Assembly: GCF_010672455.1 (NCBI RefSeq) | Contig: NZ_JAAHGO010000012.1 | Span: 694,421 to 753,806, forward strand | DNA: 59,386 nt | Source: Okeania sp. SIO2C9 | GTDB taxonomy: Bacteria; Cyanobacteriota; Cyanobacteriia; Cyanobacteriales; Microcoleaceae | Reading direction: 5' to 3' | Shown here: piece by piece, positions 9,373 through 17,903 of the stretch | Numbering within the stretch: position 1 is the stretch's first letter | How the letters are laid out: every line of letters starts with the position of its first letter | Program-made: the position numbers and the translations under genes | The notes under the pieces: generated by a model | The model's database searches: none | Seen by the model: the letters and a program-made list of their open reading frames with translations, nothing else | Told to the model about the DNA's origin: nothing

Positions 9373-10503
9373 ATGGCCCAATCTGTAATTCTCCATCTGG
9401 AGAGTGTCAGCAAGCAATTTTCTGGCACTGTTACCCCTGCAGTGCAAAATGTAAATTTAACACTATATCAAGGGGATATACTGGGGTTATTAGGACCTTC
9501 AGGCTGTGGTAAAACAACTTTATTGAGAATGATTGCTGGATTTGAACAACCACAGTCAGGTATTATTACTATCAATGAGCGAGTAGTTGCTGGCCTACAT
9601 AATTGGGTACCACCAGAAAAGCGAGATGTTGGCATGGTCTTTCAAGATTACGCTTTATTTCCCCATCTGACAGTAGCAAAAAATATTGCATTCGGACTAC
9701 ATAATTCTGGCAAAAAGTCAAGCACGCAAATTAATCATCAGGTGACTGATGCTCTAGAATTAGTTGGTTTATCTGGTCTGGAAAGTCGCTATCCCCACGA
9801 ACTTTCTGGGGGTCAACAGCAACGAGTAGCTTTAGCGCGCGCTTTAGCACCCAGTCCTGCTTTAGTATTATTGGATGAACCTTTGAGTAATTTGGATGTA
9901 CAAGTCCGCATCAGATTAAGACAAGAGTTACGAGATATTCTCAAGAGTGCTGGTGCCTCTGGAATTTTTGTCACCCACGATCAAGAGGAGGCAATGGCGA
10001 TTTCTGACCAGGTGGCAGTGATGCGCTCCGGACGTGTGGAACAGTTTGGTACTCCAGAAGATATTTATACTGAACCTGCTTCTCATTTTGTGGCGGAATT
10101 TGTGACTCAGGCTAATTTTTTGCCTGCGCGTCGTCGCGGTCAGGTTTGGGAAACGGAGCTTGGTGGTTTTGAGTTAACGGATAATCATTTGTTTTGTGGA
10201 AAAGTTGATAGTTTAGATGAGTTCGACCGGATCGATCTGATGATCCGTCAGGAAGATTTGATGTTGAAACATGATGATGCGGGGTCTGTAGTGATTCGCG
10301 ATCGTCAGTTTTTAGGACGTGAGTTTCGTTATTGTTTACAAACTGAGTCTGGAAAAGAATTAATTGCTCGCACTACTCCACAAGTGGCATTGCCAATTGG
10401 AATTAAGGTCAAAGTATCTGTTGCTAAAGATAATTTACGAGTTTTTCCAGCAATATCTGGAGAAAATCAGACAAAATCTTCTCAGTTAGTTACTATTAGA
10501 TAA
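9373..10503 (+). CDS. futC: ABC transporter ATP-binding protein (FutC/FbpC-like)
   Basis: The cytoplasmic ATPase that should power the divergently encoded iron-type permease, 376 aa. Walker A is GPSGCGKT (residues 41-48), the signature is LSGGQQQR, Walker B is LVLLDEP and the switch is THDQEEAMA. After about residue 240 comes a C-terminal TOBE-type regulatory domain, giving the usual length of Fbp/Fut/Pot ATPases. A GGGAGG site lies 12 bp before ATG 9373. The 670-bp divergent region between the two genes is filled mainly by repeats, so any shared promoter or Fur-type operator could not be recognised by eye. A polyamine or sulfate-type substrate is a lesser alternative. Confidence 0.85.
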   Translation: MAQSVILHLESVSKQFSGTVTPAVQNVNLTLYQGDILGLLGPSGCGKTTLLRMIAGFEQPQSGIITINERVVAGLHNWVPPEKRDVGMVFQDYALFPHLTVAKNIAFGLHNSGKKSSTQINHQVTDALELVGLSGLESRYPHELSGGQQQRVALARALAPSPALVLLDEPLSNLDVQVRIRLRQELRDILKSAGASGIFVTHDQEEAMAISDQVAVMRSGRVEQFGTPEDIYTEPASHFVAEFVTQANFLPARRRGQVWETELGGFELTDNHLFCGKVDSLDEFDRIDLMIRQEDLMLKHDDAGSVVIRDRQFLGREFRYCLQTESGKELIARTTPQVALPIGIKVKVSVAKDNLRVFPAISGENQTKSSQLVTIR

Positions 10504-10588
10504 ATTCATAATATCAACTCAAATCAAAAAAATATTGTAACCTATCGGTTGGTTTTTAAGTCTTATATCATGTCCGGTTGAATACTTA

Positions 10589-10838
10589 GGGTTTGCTGAA
10601 TAAAGTATGAGTGGTAGAGGTAGGAGTCAGTCCTAACCCCTCCCAGGAGGGGGAGTCAGGAGAAATGGGAATTATAGAGGAGGTAGTCGGAAAAATTGTA
10701 AGAGTGATTTTTCTGCCATAATCGTCCCAAAATACTAGCTTTATGCAGCTCGTATCCACCGAAAAGCTGACACTTTTTTAGACAAAAAAATGCTACAACC
10801 AATATCAGTCAATGCTTTGATATTTAATCAGCAAGTCC
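10589..10838 (+). mobile_element. MITE, GGGTTTGCTGA family, TSD TACTTA
   Basis: A 250-bp non-coding element with inverted ends GGGTTTGCTGAAT on the left and ATCAGCAAGTCC on the right. It is flanked by the 6-bp direct repeat TACTTA (10583-10588 and 10839-10844). Two more copies lie at 36285 and 49420. No transposase is encoded, so mobilisation would need one from elsewhere in the genome. Confidence 0.88.
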
Positions 10839-10885
10839 TACTTATAAATAACGAGGGAGTCCTCAGGACTCAGGAGGACCGAGTC

Positions 10886-11010
10886 ATATCATGTCCGGTT
10901 GAACAGTTATAAATAAACGACGAAGGAGTCAGGAGACAGGAGACAGGAGACAGGAGGGTAGAATGAAGTTGGAGAAAGTTTTTTTATCACTAATTATCCG
11001 GACATAATAT
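10886..11010 (+). repeat. MITE-like element, ATATCATGTCCGG family
   Basis: Inverted ends ATATCATGTCCGGTTGAA (left) and CCGGACATAATAT (right). Inside are GGAGACA tandem copies. Another left end lies at 10567 and a right end at about 11237, so this is a cluster of several, perhaps nested, copies. A related element with the same ends lies at 50345-50627. Confidence 0.65.
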
Positions 11011-11235
11011 CAGGAGTCAGGAGGGAAGAAGAAGGAAGAAGAGAAGAAAGCTTTTGTTTAGCTGACGCACAACTTTCCTTACGGAATGAAGAGCGCAAAC
11101 GTTAACGCTTTCCTAGGTCATGCTGCGCAAACATGTCCCGCAGCGTTAACGCAGTTGTGCGCCAGCAAAACACAAACGCGACATGTAACGCGGAGTGCGG
11201 AACGGAGTTCTATCGCTAATTAAACGGACATGATA
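11011..11235. repeat. GC-richer repeat debris with CATGTCCG-type right end
   Basis: Contains several GC-rich blocks (CGCAAAC, GCGTTAACGC) unlike the surrounding AT-rich DNA and ends in CGGACATGATATT. Its GATAGAACT/AGTTCTATC block is shared with the left part of the element at 50345. No reading frame is supported. Confidence 0.5.
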
Positions 11236-11332
11236 TTACCGAAAAATTGTGGTTTAAAGCCTCCCCTTTTAAGGGGATAATAAATAAAAATTTTCATAAT
11301 TAGTCAATCCTCTTCTTTTCAAGGAGAGGTAA
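11236..11332 (+). repeat. TTACC/GGTAA fold-back element, short form
   Basis: Starts TTACCGAAAAATTGTGG, carries CCTCCCCTTTTAAGGGG and ends CAAGGAGAGGTAA; 97 bp. It lacks the central GCGGTCG...CGACC block of the long form. An (ATTAATT/ATTCATT)n microsatellite follows the GGTAA end. Confidence 0.8.
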
Positions 11333-11405
11333 TTATTAATTATTCATTATTAATTATTCATTATTGAACTATCTTGATAGTTAGCTAAATAGGATGAGTT
11401 AATAT

Positions 11406-11510
11406 TATATGTCGAACTAAAGGTTAGGACAGATCAAAAGCTTAAAATTCAGACAACATAAAATTTTTCCTTCTCTCCTAGATAACTAAAGCTTTCTTCC
11501 TTCTGCTATA
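11406..11510 (+). repeat. MITE-like element, TATAGCAG family
   Basis: Shares AGATCAAAAGCTTAAAA-TTCAGACAAC and the right end TTCCTTCTGCTATA with the copy at 28167. The left tip is eroded (ATATGTCGAAC). Confidence 0.65.
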
Positions 11511-11661
11511 AAACTCAAATATTTTACTTATTAATTGCAACAAACTCGATCATTTTAGCCACACTTATAATTGTTGATAATTCTATGCAAAGTTAATTTT
11601 GAAAATAAAAGTTATGAGAAAATGCTAACTAATTTTAGTAAAAATAGTCAGGATAATTTTA

Positions 11662-11783
11662 TGTAAATAGGTGGGTATAAATGAAGGTTAAAACGAAAAA
11701 TATGAAGATGAAGCCAGTGTTCAAAAATTTTTCACCGTTTTTAACCTCCATCACTATTTTACGGATAACTAAATCCACCTATT
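11662..11783. repeat. inverted-repeat element, TAAATAGGTGG ends
   Basis: About 120 bp with ends TAAATAGGTGG and CCACCTATTTA and an inner inverted pair GGTTAAAA / TTTTTAACC. A similar but degenerate pair (AAATAAGGTGGA ... TCCACCTAGATATTT) lies near 22598-22680. Confidence 0.6.
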
Positions 11784-11988
11784 TAGTAATAAATAATTAA
11801 GTAGGAATAGTCGGATTATTAATGATGTATCAATCTCTCAATAGCTCTAGTATATAATCACTCAATTTTTGGGAAAATCATACTTTCAAAAAATGACCAA
11901 TATTTTCCTATTAATAAAAACCCGGATTTCTAATTTAGGTTAATAAAAACCCGGTCTATCTACTAACAATTAGTTTTTACTTACCAGG

Positions 11989-12852
11989 TCAGTAAATTAC
12001 AGCTAACGCTTCATCGACAGCATTATCATGCTCTACTCGGAAAACATTCGCACTTAGGTTCGCTACTATCTGTTTTCCTTGTTGAGTAAGGTTTAGATAA
12101 GCCACCGCATCCTTAACATAACTATAAACCACGTTCCAGTAAAATTTAGGATAGCCCTGACGTAAATCACCAGGGTTATTATACCCTAATATTTTGTTCT
12201 GGCCTGTTTCCTCAAATTCATAGAATAAGGCACTGATTTTTTGTAAATACCGGGGGTCACTTAACTGACCAATTAAATCTGCTGCCCTCACTAAACCAGG
12301 ATAGTTTTCCTTATCCTGATGATCTTCATCTGCTGGTACAGGGAAACGAGTCAGCTCTATATTACGCTTAATCACTTCTGCATCAATTAACTTATGACCT
12401 CCAAAGCGTTCCTCAATAAACAGTTTACCTCGGTCAACATGATAAGGGGTTAGATTCGCATCCGTAGCGCCTCTAGGTAAAGATACACTCGTATCATCTA
12501 TACCTGTAGCATACAATCTTAAATCTCCTCTATCTTGACGACATACACCTTTGACATACCCAATATCGTGACAAAGTAAGGAAATGTGGTAGTGTAGCCA
12601 ATCTTCACAAGAAACTCCACCCTCACGGATATGCTTGCCGCGTAAAATTTCTTGTCCCACTAAAGTTACAAGAATAGTATGTTCTACATTGTGATACAGG
12701 GCATCACTATTAGCAATATTTTCTAATGCCATTCCGGCCGCCCAGGCAATAATATCAGCATAATCTGCTTTATATCCACCATAAGTATGACGATAGCCAT
12801 TAGTCAGCCGTTTTATGAAGGCATCAATTAAAAGTTCTGTGGAGTTAAACAT
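11989..12852 (-). CDS. HD-domain metal-dependent phosphohydrolase
   Basis: A 287-aa soluble protein of the HD superfamily, whose members hydrolyse phosphomonoester or phosphodiester bonds using bound divalent metal. The likely ligands are His54 and/or His58 (YHNVEHT) and the His95-Asp96 pair (LLCHDIGYV), with a further Asp near residue 190 (LVRAADLIGQL). An AGGAG site lies 7-8 bp before ATG 12852. It has no fused sensory or synthetase domain, and its neighbours are repeats, so the substrate (cyclic nucleotide, nucleotide or other) cannot be inferred. Similar stand-alone proteins occur in cyanobacteria. Confidence 0.8.
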   Translation of the reverse strand: MFNSTELLIDAFIKRLTNGYRHTYGGYKADYADIIAWAAGMALENIANSDALYHNVEHTILVTLVGQEILRGKHIREGGVSCEDWLHYHISLLCHDIGYVKGVCRQDRGDLRLYATGIDDTSVSLPRGATDANLTPYHVDRGKLFIEERFGGHKLIDAEVIKRNIELTRFPVPADEDHQDKENYPGLVRAADLIGQLSDPRYLQKISALFYEFEETGQNKILGYNNPGDLRQGYPKFYWNVVYSYVKDAVAYLNLTQQGKQIVANLSANVFRVEHDNAVDEALAVIY

Positions 12853-13952
12853 CTGCAGTCTCCTAATTTAAATTTTCTATTTCACTGAATTTCAGTTCAA
12901 TGAACTGATACACTTTTTTATTTACCATCATAAACAAATTATCTCACTTCATTTTCTTTTTTTCATTCCTCTGTACTACTTATTATTATTTTTAGCCATA
13001 GTGAAAAAGTTAATTTCAGGTTTCAATGATATAGCAATTTTATTTTATTTGTGAGATATCCTAGGCTTTTAGAGAACAGGGAACAGGGAATGAGAAACAC
13101 CTAAGCAATAAAATCCTCACGAATGATTTAGGATTGCTATATCTACATTGATTGAATACTTAGATGCTATCCAAAGTTTAAGGTGGAAGATTATCTATTA
13201 ATCATTTTGTAATAGTTTTTCCATTTCATATCTCAAACTATATTGTCATCTTTTATTTTACAAAGAGTTCTGTGAAACCTGCAACTTCTCTCTCAAATAT
13301 TTTATTCTATATTGATATTTTAAATATTGATTTTATACATTACTTTTTTTTTTATAATTGTAAAAATATTTTTCAGCTTATAATAAAATAAAAACTATCA
13401 CAGCTTAATACTGTGAAAAATATGTATATATTGATTGTTTTTTGTAAGCTTTACACAAAATGCTCTATTGATTCTTGAAGTTATTTAGCAAAAAAAAATA
13501 TATTTGCAATGGCAAAAAAAAATCTAGGCACTTAATTTTTTCCTACTTTTTCCTCAAAATAATATTTACAGCTAAAATGTAAATGCCACATATTTCGGTG
13601 TTATTTACTATTGACACATTAAGTTTACCATTCTATATTTGAGATAGCTTGATTTAACTGTAAAAGTACGAAAATAAAATTCTAGTCCCGTCCTGTGATT
13701 GAAGATTATAATTATGGTTAATATTCTTTTCAAATAATTATAATAACTATAATTAATAACTATAATTTAATTGACAATATACTTAAAAACTTGATAGTAA
13801 ATTTTTTAATAACTATTATATGTAATTTAATCTCGATTTGTCAGTGATTAACATCTACTATTAGTTGTGATAGTAAAAAATAACTAACGTGATTTGAATC
13901 ACAATAAGAAAAAAATATTATATTAACATCCGTAAAAATCAAAATAGTAATA
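12853..13952. other. 1.1 kb AT-rich gene-free region
   Basis: Very AT-rich, with no convincing reading frame or RNA gene. It holds one inverted-repeat element (13030-13141); the rest shows only short poly-A/T tracts. The last 200 bp, upstream of the next gene, may carry its promoter, but no clear -35/-10 pair stands out. Confidence 0.6.
13030..13141. repeat. MITE-like element, TATAGCAATCC family
   Basis: A 112-bp element with ends TATAGCAATTTTATT and ATTTAGGATTGCTATA and a subterminal GTGAG/CTCAC pair. It contains CAGGGAA copies. Family members lie at 35408-35546 and 39179-39560. Confidence 0.7.
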
Positions 13953-14774
13953 ATGAAAAATCGCAAAAATAAATATCAAAATATATTTTTTGAACCTAAC
14001 TCTGAAGATAGTATTTTTAATAAACTACCTCAAGAAGTTAAACAATGGGCGGCTAGCTTGCCTTGGCATCAACGCCGTTATGTTTTATCTTTTTCTTATA
14101 TTTTATGTGGCTCTTCTCCAGAAAAACAAGCAGAATTTTTAGATGATTATATAGCTGATGGTTTAGCAGTAAAAATGCTACAAGATATAGATACAATTAA
14201 CAGGGTAAACAAATATCTAAGACGGTTTCGTACTCAAACAAAAATAAATGAAAATGTACTCAGAAATTATATTAGACAATATTATATTCATTCTGCTCAA
14301 GATGTACGCTGTCAAACTCAACAATATTTAGAATCGGCATTAAAACTAGTCATTAATACAGAAGAAAGAAATCAAATATTTAACTATATTTTGGGATTTG
14401 AATTGATTAAGATTATGTTCACAATGAGTTGGCTACAACATGAGAAACTAGCTCGTCTTCAAACAAATCAAGATAATTTTCTTAAAACATATATCAAACC
14501 AATTCAGCACGCTCATCAAATTAATGGCATAATTGTACCTAAAGATAAAGGAATATTTTTTGCAAAAAGAGATTATTATGTGCAAATACCTGAACTATCT
14601 CCAAAAAAGTTAGTGACTTTAGTAATAGCAACTTTTACGACTGATAAAGTTACTAAGTGTGGTTTTGCGATCGCTCGCCATATTAAAGCTTTAAAATTTG
14701 ATTATGATTATATATTCCAACAGCAAGAGGAAGAAGAAATTTTTCCTCTAGAATTTGAGTCTCTAGTTAATTAG
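13953..14774 (+). CDS. conserved hypothetical protein, 273 aa
   Basis: I recognise the style of a cyanobacterial conserved protein but cannot assign a family. Soluble and basic, mostly alpha-helical by appearance, with the distinctive stretch AASLPWHQRRYVLSFSYILC (residues about 33-52), then RVNKYLRRFRTQ and NYIRQYYIHSAQDVR. The C-terminus is acidic (QQQEEEEIF). The Arg/Tyr-rich middle would suit nucleic-acid or regulatory interaction, but that is speculation. It is transcribed alone, with long AT-rich DNA upstream and gshA 290 bp downstream on the same strand. ATG 13953 has only a weak ribosome site. Confidence 0.7.
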   Translation: MKNRKNKYQNIFFEPNSEDSIFNKLPQEVKQWAASLPWHQRRYVLSFSYILCGSSPEKQAEFLDDYIADGLAVKMLQDIDTINRVNKYLRRFRTQTKINENVLRNYIRQYYIHSAQDVRCQTQQYLESALKLVINTEERNQIFNYILGFELIKIMFTMSWLQHEKLARLQTNQDNFLKTYIKPIQHAHQINGIIVPKDKGIFFAKRDYYVQIPELSPKKLVTLVIATFTTDKVTKCGFAIARHIKALKFDYDYIFQQQEEEEIFPLEFESLVN

Positions 14775-15065
14775 AAGAGAATCCTGCAAATATCTCTGTT
14801 AGAAATATATTAAATAATTAAATATTTAGCTGCTTTGATCTACAGTATTTTCAGACTAGTTAGGATATAGCAATCCTAAATAATTATTGATTACTTTATG
14901 TTTATTAAACCCTAAATATCTACAATATCTCACAGTTAAAATGTAAATGCTATACCTCAATAAAGTAATAATCTCCTGATAATCTAAGCTCTAGGACATA
15001 GACCAAAGATGTTAAATATACTGATACCATTAAAAATATAGATAAACCAAATTTAGGAGCCTGTT

Positions 15066-16217
15066 GTGCTGCTATCGAAAGGATTTGAAGTAGAAATGTA
15101 CACTGGCACACCCCAAGGTAATACTGTTGGCCTGTCAGACCAAATTGTGGCCAAAGTAGAGGGGTTTGTTAGGGAGCCAGATAGTAGAAATGTAGAATAC
15201 ACAACTGCACCATTGTGTAGCTACGCTCAACTTTTATGTGCTCTAGTAAAGCCTAGACTGAAATTGAGAAGTTATTTAAACACTTTAGGGGATTACACAA
15301 TAATTCCAGGAAGCACCTTATCTTTAGGAGGTAGTGATAGGTTTGAACGCTCTGACCCTAACAACCCATATCACACATATATACAACAAACTTACGGTGC
15401 AAAAGTTGTAACAACCAGTATTCATATAAATGTTGGTATTAGTGACCCAGAATTATTGATGCGTGCTATTAGACTGATCCGGATGGAAGCACCTTTATAT
15501 TTGGCTATCAGTGCTTCTTCTCCTTTTCTAGATGGTCAAGCTACAGGGTTTCACTCTACTCGTTGGGCTACTTTTCCGAAAACTCCAGCTTATGTCCCTC
15601 TATTTGAAAGTCATAGTCATTTCATCAAATGGACTGAAGAGAAAGTTGCTACAGGTATTATGCAAAATGTCCGTCATCTGTGGTGTTCTGTGCGGCCTAA
15701 CGGCGATCGCCGTCCCTATAATCTTAATCGTCTAGAATTAAGAATTTGTGACTTTGTCAGTAACCCAGTTATGCAGCTAGCCTTGGTAGCTTTATTAGAA
15801 GCTCGTTTATGGCAATTATTTGACGATCCTAGTCTAGACCCCTTAGAAAAAAGTAACTTATCTGCAACTAACCGTTTGGAAGATTTAGTAGCTTTAGCAG
15901 ATAATAACGAAATAGCCGCAGCTCATCATAGCCTTGAAGCTCAACTTTCCCATTGGGAAGATGGTAGAACTATTTTAGCGAAAAATTGGATTGAGGAAAT
16001 TTATCAACAGGTTTTACCTTATGCCAAAAAACTTGGCTTTAGTTGCTTTCTTTCTCCAATTAAAAAAATTATTCGGGAAGGGAATACAGCACAAAAATGG
16101 TTAGATCTATATAACAGTGGTCTTGACAGTCGAAGCGTAATTAAAGCAGCAATCTTGGAAATGGCACAACAAGAAGAAGAGCTAGAAGATCAATTATGTC
16201 AATCAATGGTAGCCTAA
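15066..16217 (+). CDS. gshA: glutamate-cysteine ligase, cyanobacterial type
   Basis: Catalyses the first step of glutathione synthesis, ATP-dependent joining of L-glutamate and L-cysteine, in the cytoplasm; 383 aa. The N-terminus LLSKGFEVEMYTGTPQG is characteristic of the cyanobacterial/plant-like family, followed by GDYTIIPGSTLSL, a substrate-binding stretch TTSIHINVGISDP, and RPNGDRRPYNLNRLELRICD. The start is GTG 15066, preceded by AGGAG with 6-bp spacing. Single-gene unit. Its product serves redox homeostasis, as do the two peroxiredoxin-family genes about 7 kb downstream, but they are not linked in an operon. Full length with no visible damage. Confidence 0.93.
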   Translation: MLLSKGFEVEMYTGTPQGNTVGLSDQIVAKVEGFVREPDSRNVEYTTAPLCSYAQLLCALVKPRLKLRSYLNTLGDYTIIPGSTLSLGGSDRFERSDPNNPYHTYIQQTYGAKVVTTSIHINVGISDPELLMRAIRLIRMEAPLYLAISASSPFLDGQATGFHSTRWATFPKTPAYVPLFESHSHFIKWTEEKVATGIMQNVRHLWCSVRPNGDRRPYNLNRLELRICDFVSNPVMQLALVALLEARLWQLFDDPSLDPLEKSNLSATNRLEDLVALADNNEIAAAHHSLEAQLSHWEDGRTILAKNWIEEIYQQVLPYAKKLGFSCFLSPIKKIIREGNTAQKWLDLYNSGLDSRSVIKAAILEMAQQEEELEDQLCQSMVA

Positions 16218-16315
16218 CTTAATACCATTTCATTTAGTTCAGCTACATAGGTTGAAAGGAGTCAGGAATTAGGAGTTATACCAAATCTCAAAAGTTTTGC
16301 TACATATCCTTGTGA

Positions 16316-16483
16316 TGGGGAGATGGGGTGATGGGGGGATGGGGAGATGGGGAGAGGGGGAGATTGGGAGATGGGGAGATGGGGAGATTGGGAGATGGGG
16401 AGATGGGGAGATGGGGAGATTGGGAGATGGGGAGATGGGGAGATGGGGAGATTGGGAGATGGGGAGATTGGGAGATGGGGAGA
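16316..16483. repeat. GGGGAGAT minisatellite
   Basis: About 170 bp of GGGGAGAT alternating with TGGGAGAT and variants, between gshA and trmL. Reverse-complement relative of the array at 6854. Apparent Pro/Ser-rich and Gly/Trp-rich frames here are artefacts of the repeat. Confidence 0.95.
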
Positions 16484-16784
16484 AATTAGAAAATATATTA
16501 TATATCCTCATCATTACTATGCAAGACTACCGAACTAGGAAATCAAAATATAGTGTTTCTAGGATCAGAATGGTGAGACACGACACTAGTCTAGAAAGTA
16601 AAACTAACAAAACTAAGATCAGGCTAGGGGAAAAAACCTAATTGCTATATTAGGCATATAGTTAAGTTTTTATTATGCCTATATTGTATTGAATTATTGA
16701 ATTTTCAGAGAAATCCTAAAACTTAAAGGTAGGATATTCTAGCTAACAACTTTAATGTTCTCAATATCAAAATCAATTGATTTA

Positions 16785-17246
16785 ATGCCTCAGATTGTTC
16801 TAGTATATCCGCAAATTCCCCCAAATACAGGAAATGTTGCTCGTACTTGTGCTGCTACTAATACAGAATTACATCTAGTAAAACCTTTGGGTTTTGAAAT
16901 TAGCGACCGCTATTTGAAACGGGCCGGTTTAGATTACTGGCCTTATGTTAAACTATATGACCACGATAACTTCAAAGAGTTTCAAACCTATCATCAGCAA
17001 CGAGGTGGAAGACTGGTAGGTTTTAGTGCAAAAGGGGCTTCTAATTATACTAAATTTCAATACCAAACAAATGATTGGCTATTGTTTGGTTCAGAAACTA
17101 ATGGACTACCACAAGATGTCCTAGAGTATTGTGTAGCAACTCTCTATATACCAATGACACAGCCAAAGGTTCGTAGTTTAAATCTTTCTGTTAGTGCTGC
17201 CTTGGGTTTATTTGAAGCCAGGCGTCAATTGGATTATCTGAGTTAA
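16785..17246 (+). CDS. trmL: tRNA (cytidine/uridine-34-2'-O)-methyltransferase
   Basis: A SPOUT-fold methyltransferase that 2'-O-methylates the wobble base of tRNA-Leu species, using S-adenosylmethionine in the trefoil knot. Start ATG 16785 gives 153 aa, the usual TrmL length; ATG 16755 would add ten residues not seen in the family. Visible motifs: VYPQIPPNTGNVARTCAA at the N-terminus, LHLVKPLGFEI, LLFGSETNGLP, and the C-terminal knot IPMTQPKVRSLNLSVSAAL. Alone between a minisatellite and a long intergenic region. A tRNA-Leu(UAA), one of the expected substrates, is encoded about 26 kb downstream. Confidence 0.92.
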   Translation: MPQIVLVYPQIPPNTGNVARTCAATNTELHLVKPLGFEISDRYLKRAGLDYWPYVKLYDHDNFKEFQTYHQQRGGRLVGFSAKGASNYTKFQYQTNDWLLFGSETNGLPQDVLEYCVATLYIPMTQPKVRSLNLSVSAALGLFEARRQLDYLS

Positions 17247-17903
17247 AATCATTATTCTGATAATATCTATAAATCTATAATATTTATTTACTATTTACAG
17301 ATATGTATTAATACTGATGAAAAACATCATATATCCCTAATTAAAACTATAGTGCCACACTAAATATAGTTTTGATCGCTCAAAAATCTTTAAGTTCTGA
17401 AATATTCCAATTATAAGTATTTAATGGGTCATTTTGCTCTGTATAAGTATGACGCATGCAGTCTGTAATTCTATCTTAATATATAAGAAATTTCTATAGC
17501 TCTAATAATTGCCACGACTGCCAAGTTAGTGTATACCAAAATTTAGATTATATTTTCTCCTGAAATCCTTTTGTTAGTCTAGAGGGTATTTACTAAAGGA
17601 CTAAATAATTCAGAGAAAAATACAATTGGATTATTTTCAAATAACATGGCAAAAACAAACTACTAGCAAGAATGTTGTAATATTTATAGTCTTAAAAGTT
17701 AGTTACTTTATTTTGGCTCTATTTTTGGCCATTAAATCAAAAAAAATCCAATTAAAATTATCCTTGCTTTTTTGATGAAAGCAAGATAACCTAGCCTAAG
17801 TTTGATGTTTGTCAGTGATCTTGATCTCTAAAATAGAGTGAATTAGGTCATTGACGAAGAAAAATTAAGGAGAGTTAAACCCTTGTCGATAGGAGGTCGT
17901 TCT
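17247..17903. other. 650-bp intergenic region upstream of the M23 gene
   Basis: AT-rich with no gene. It holds a hairpin TTATC-TTGCTTT / AAAGCAAGATAA at 17758-17789 preceded by an A-tract, which could terminate minus-strand transcription or act in the leader of the next gene. Two Shine-Dalgarno-like sites (AAGGAG near 17869, AGGAGG 17891-17896) precede two possible TTG starts. Confidence 0.5.
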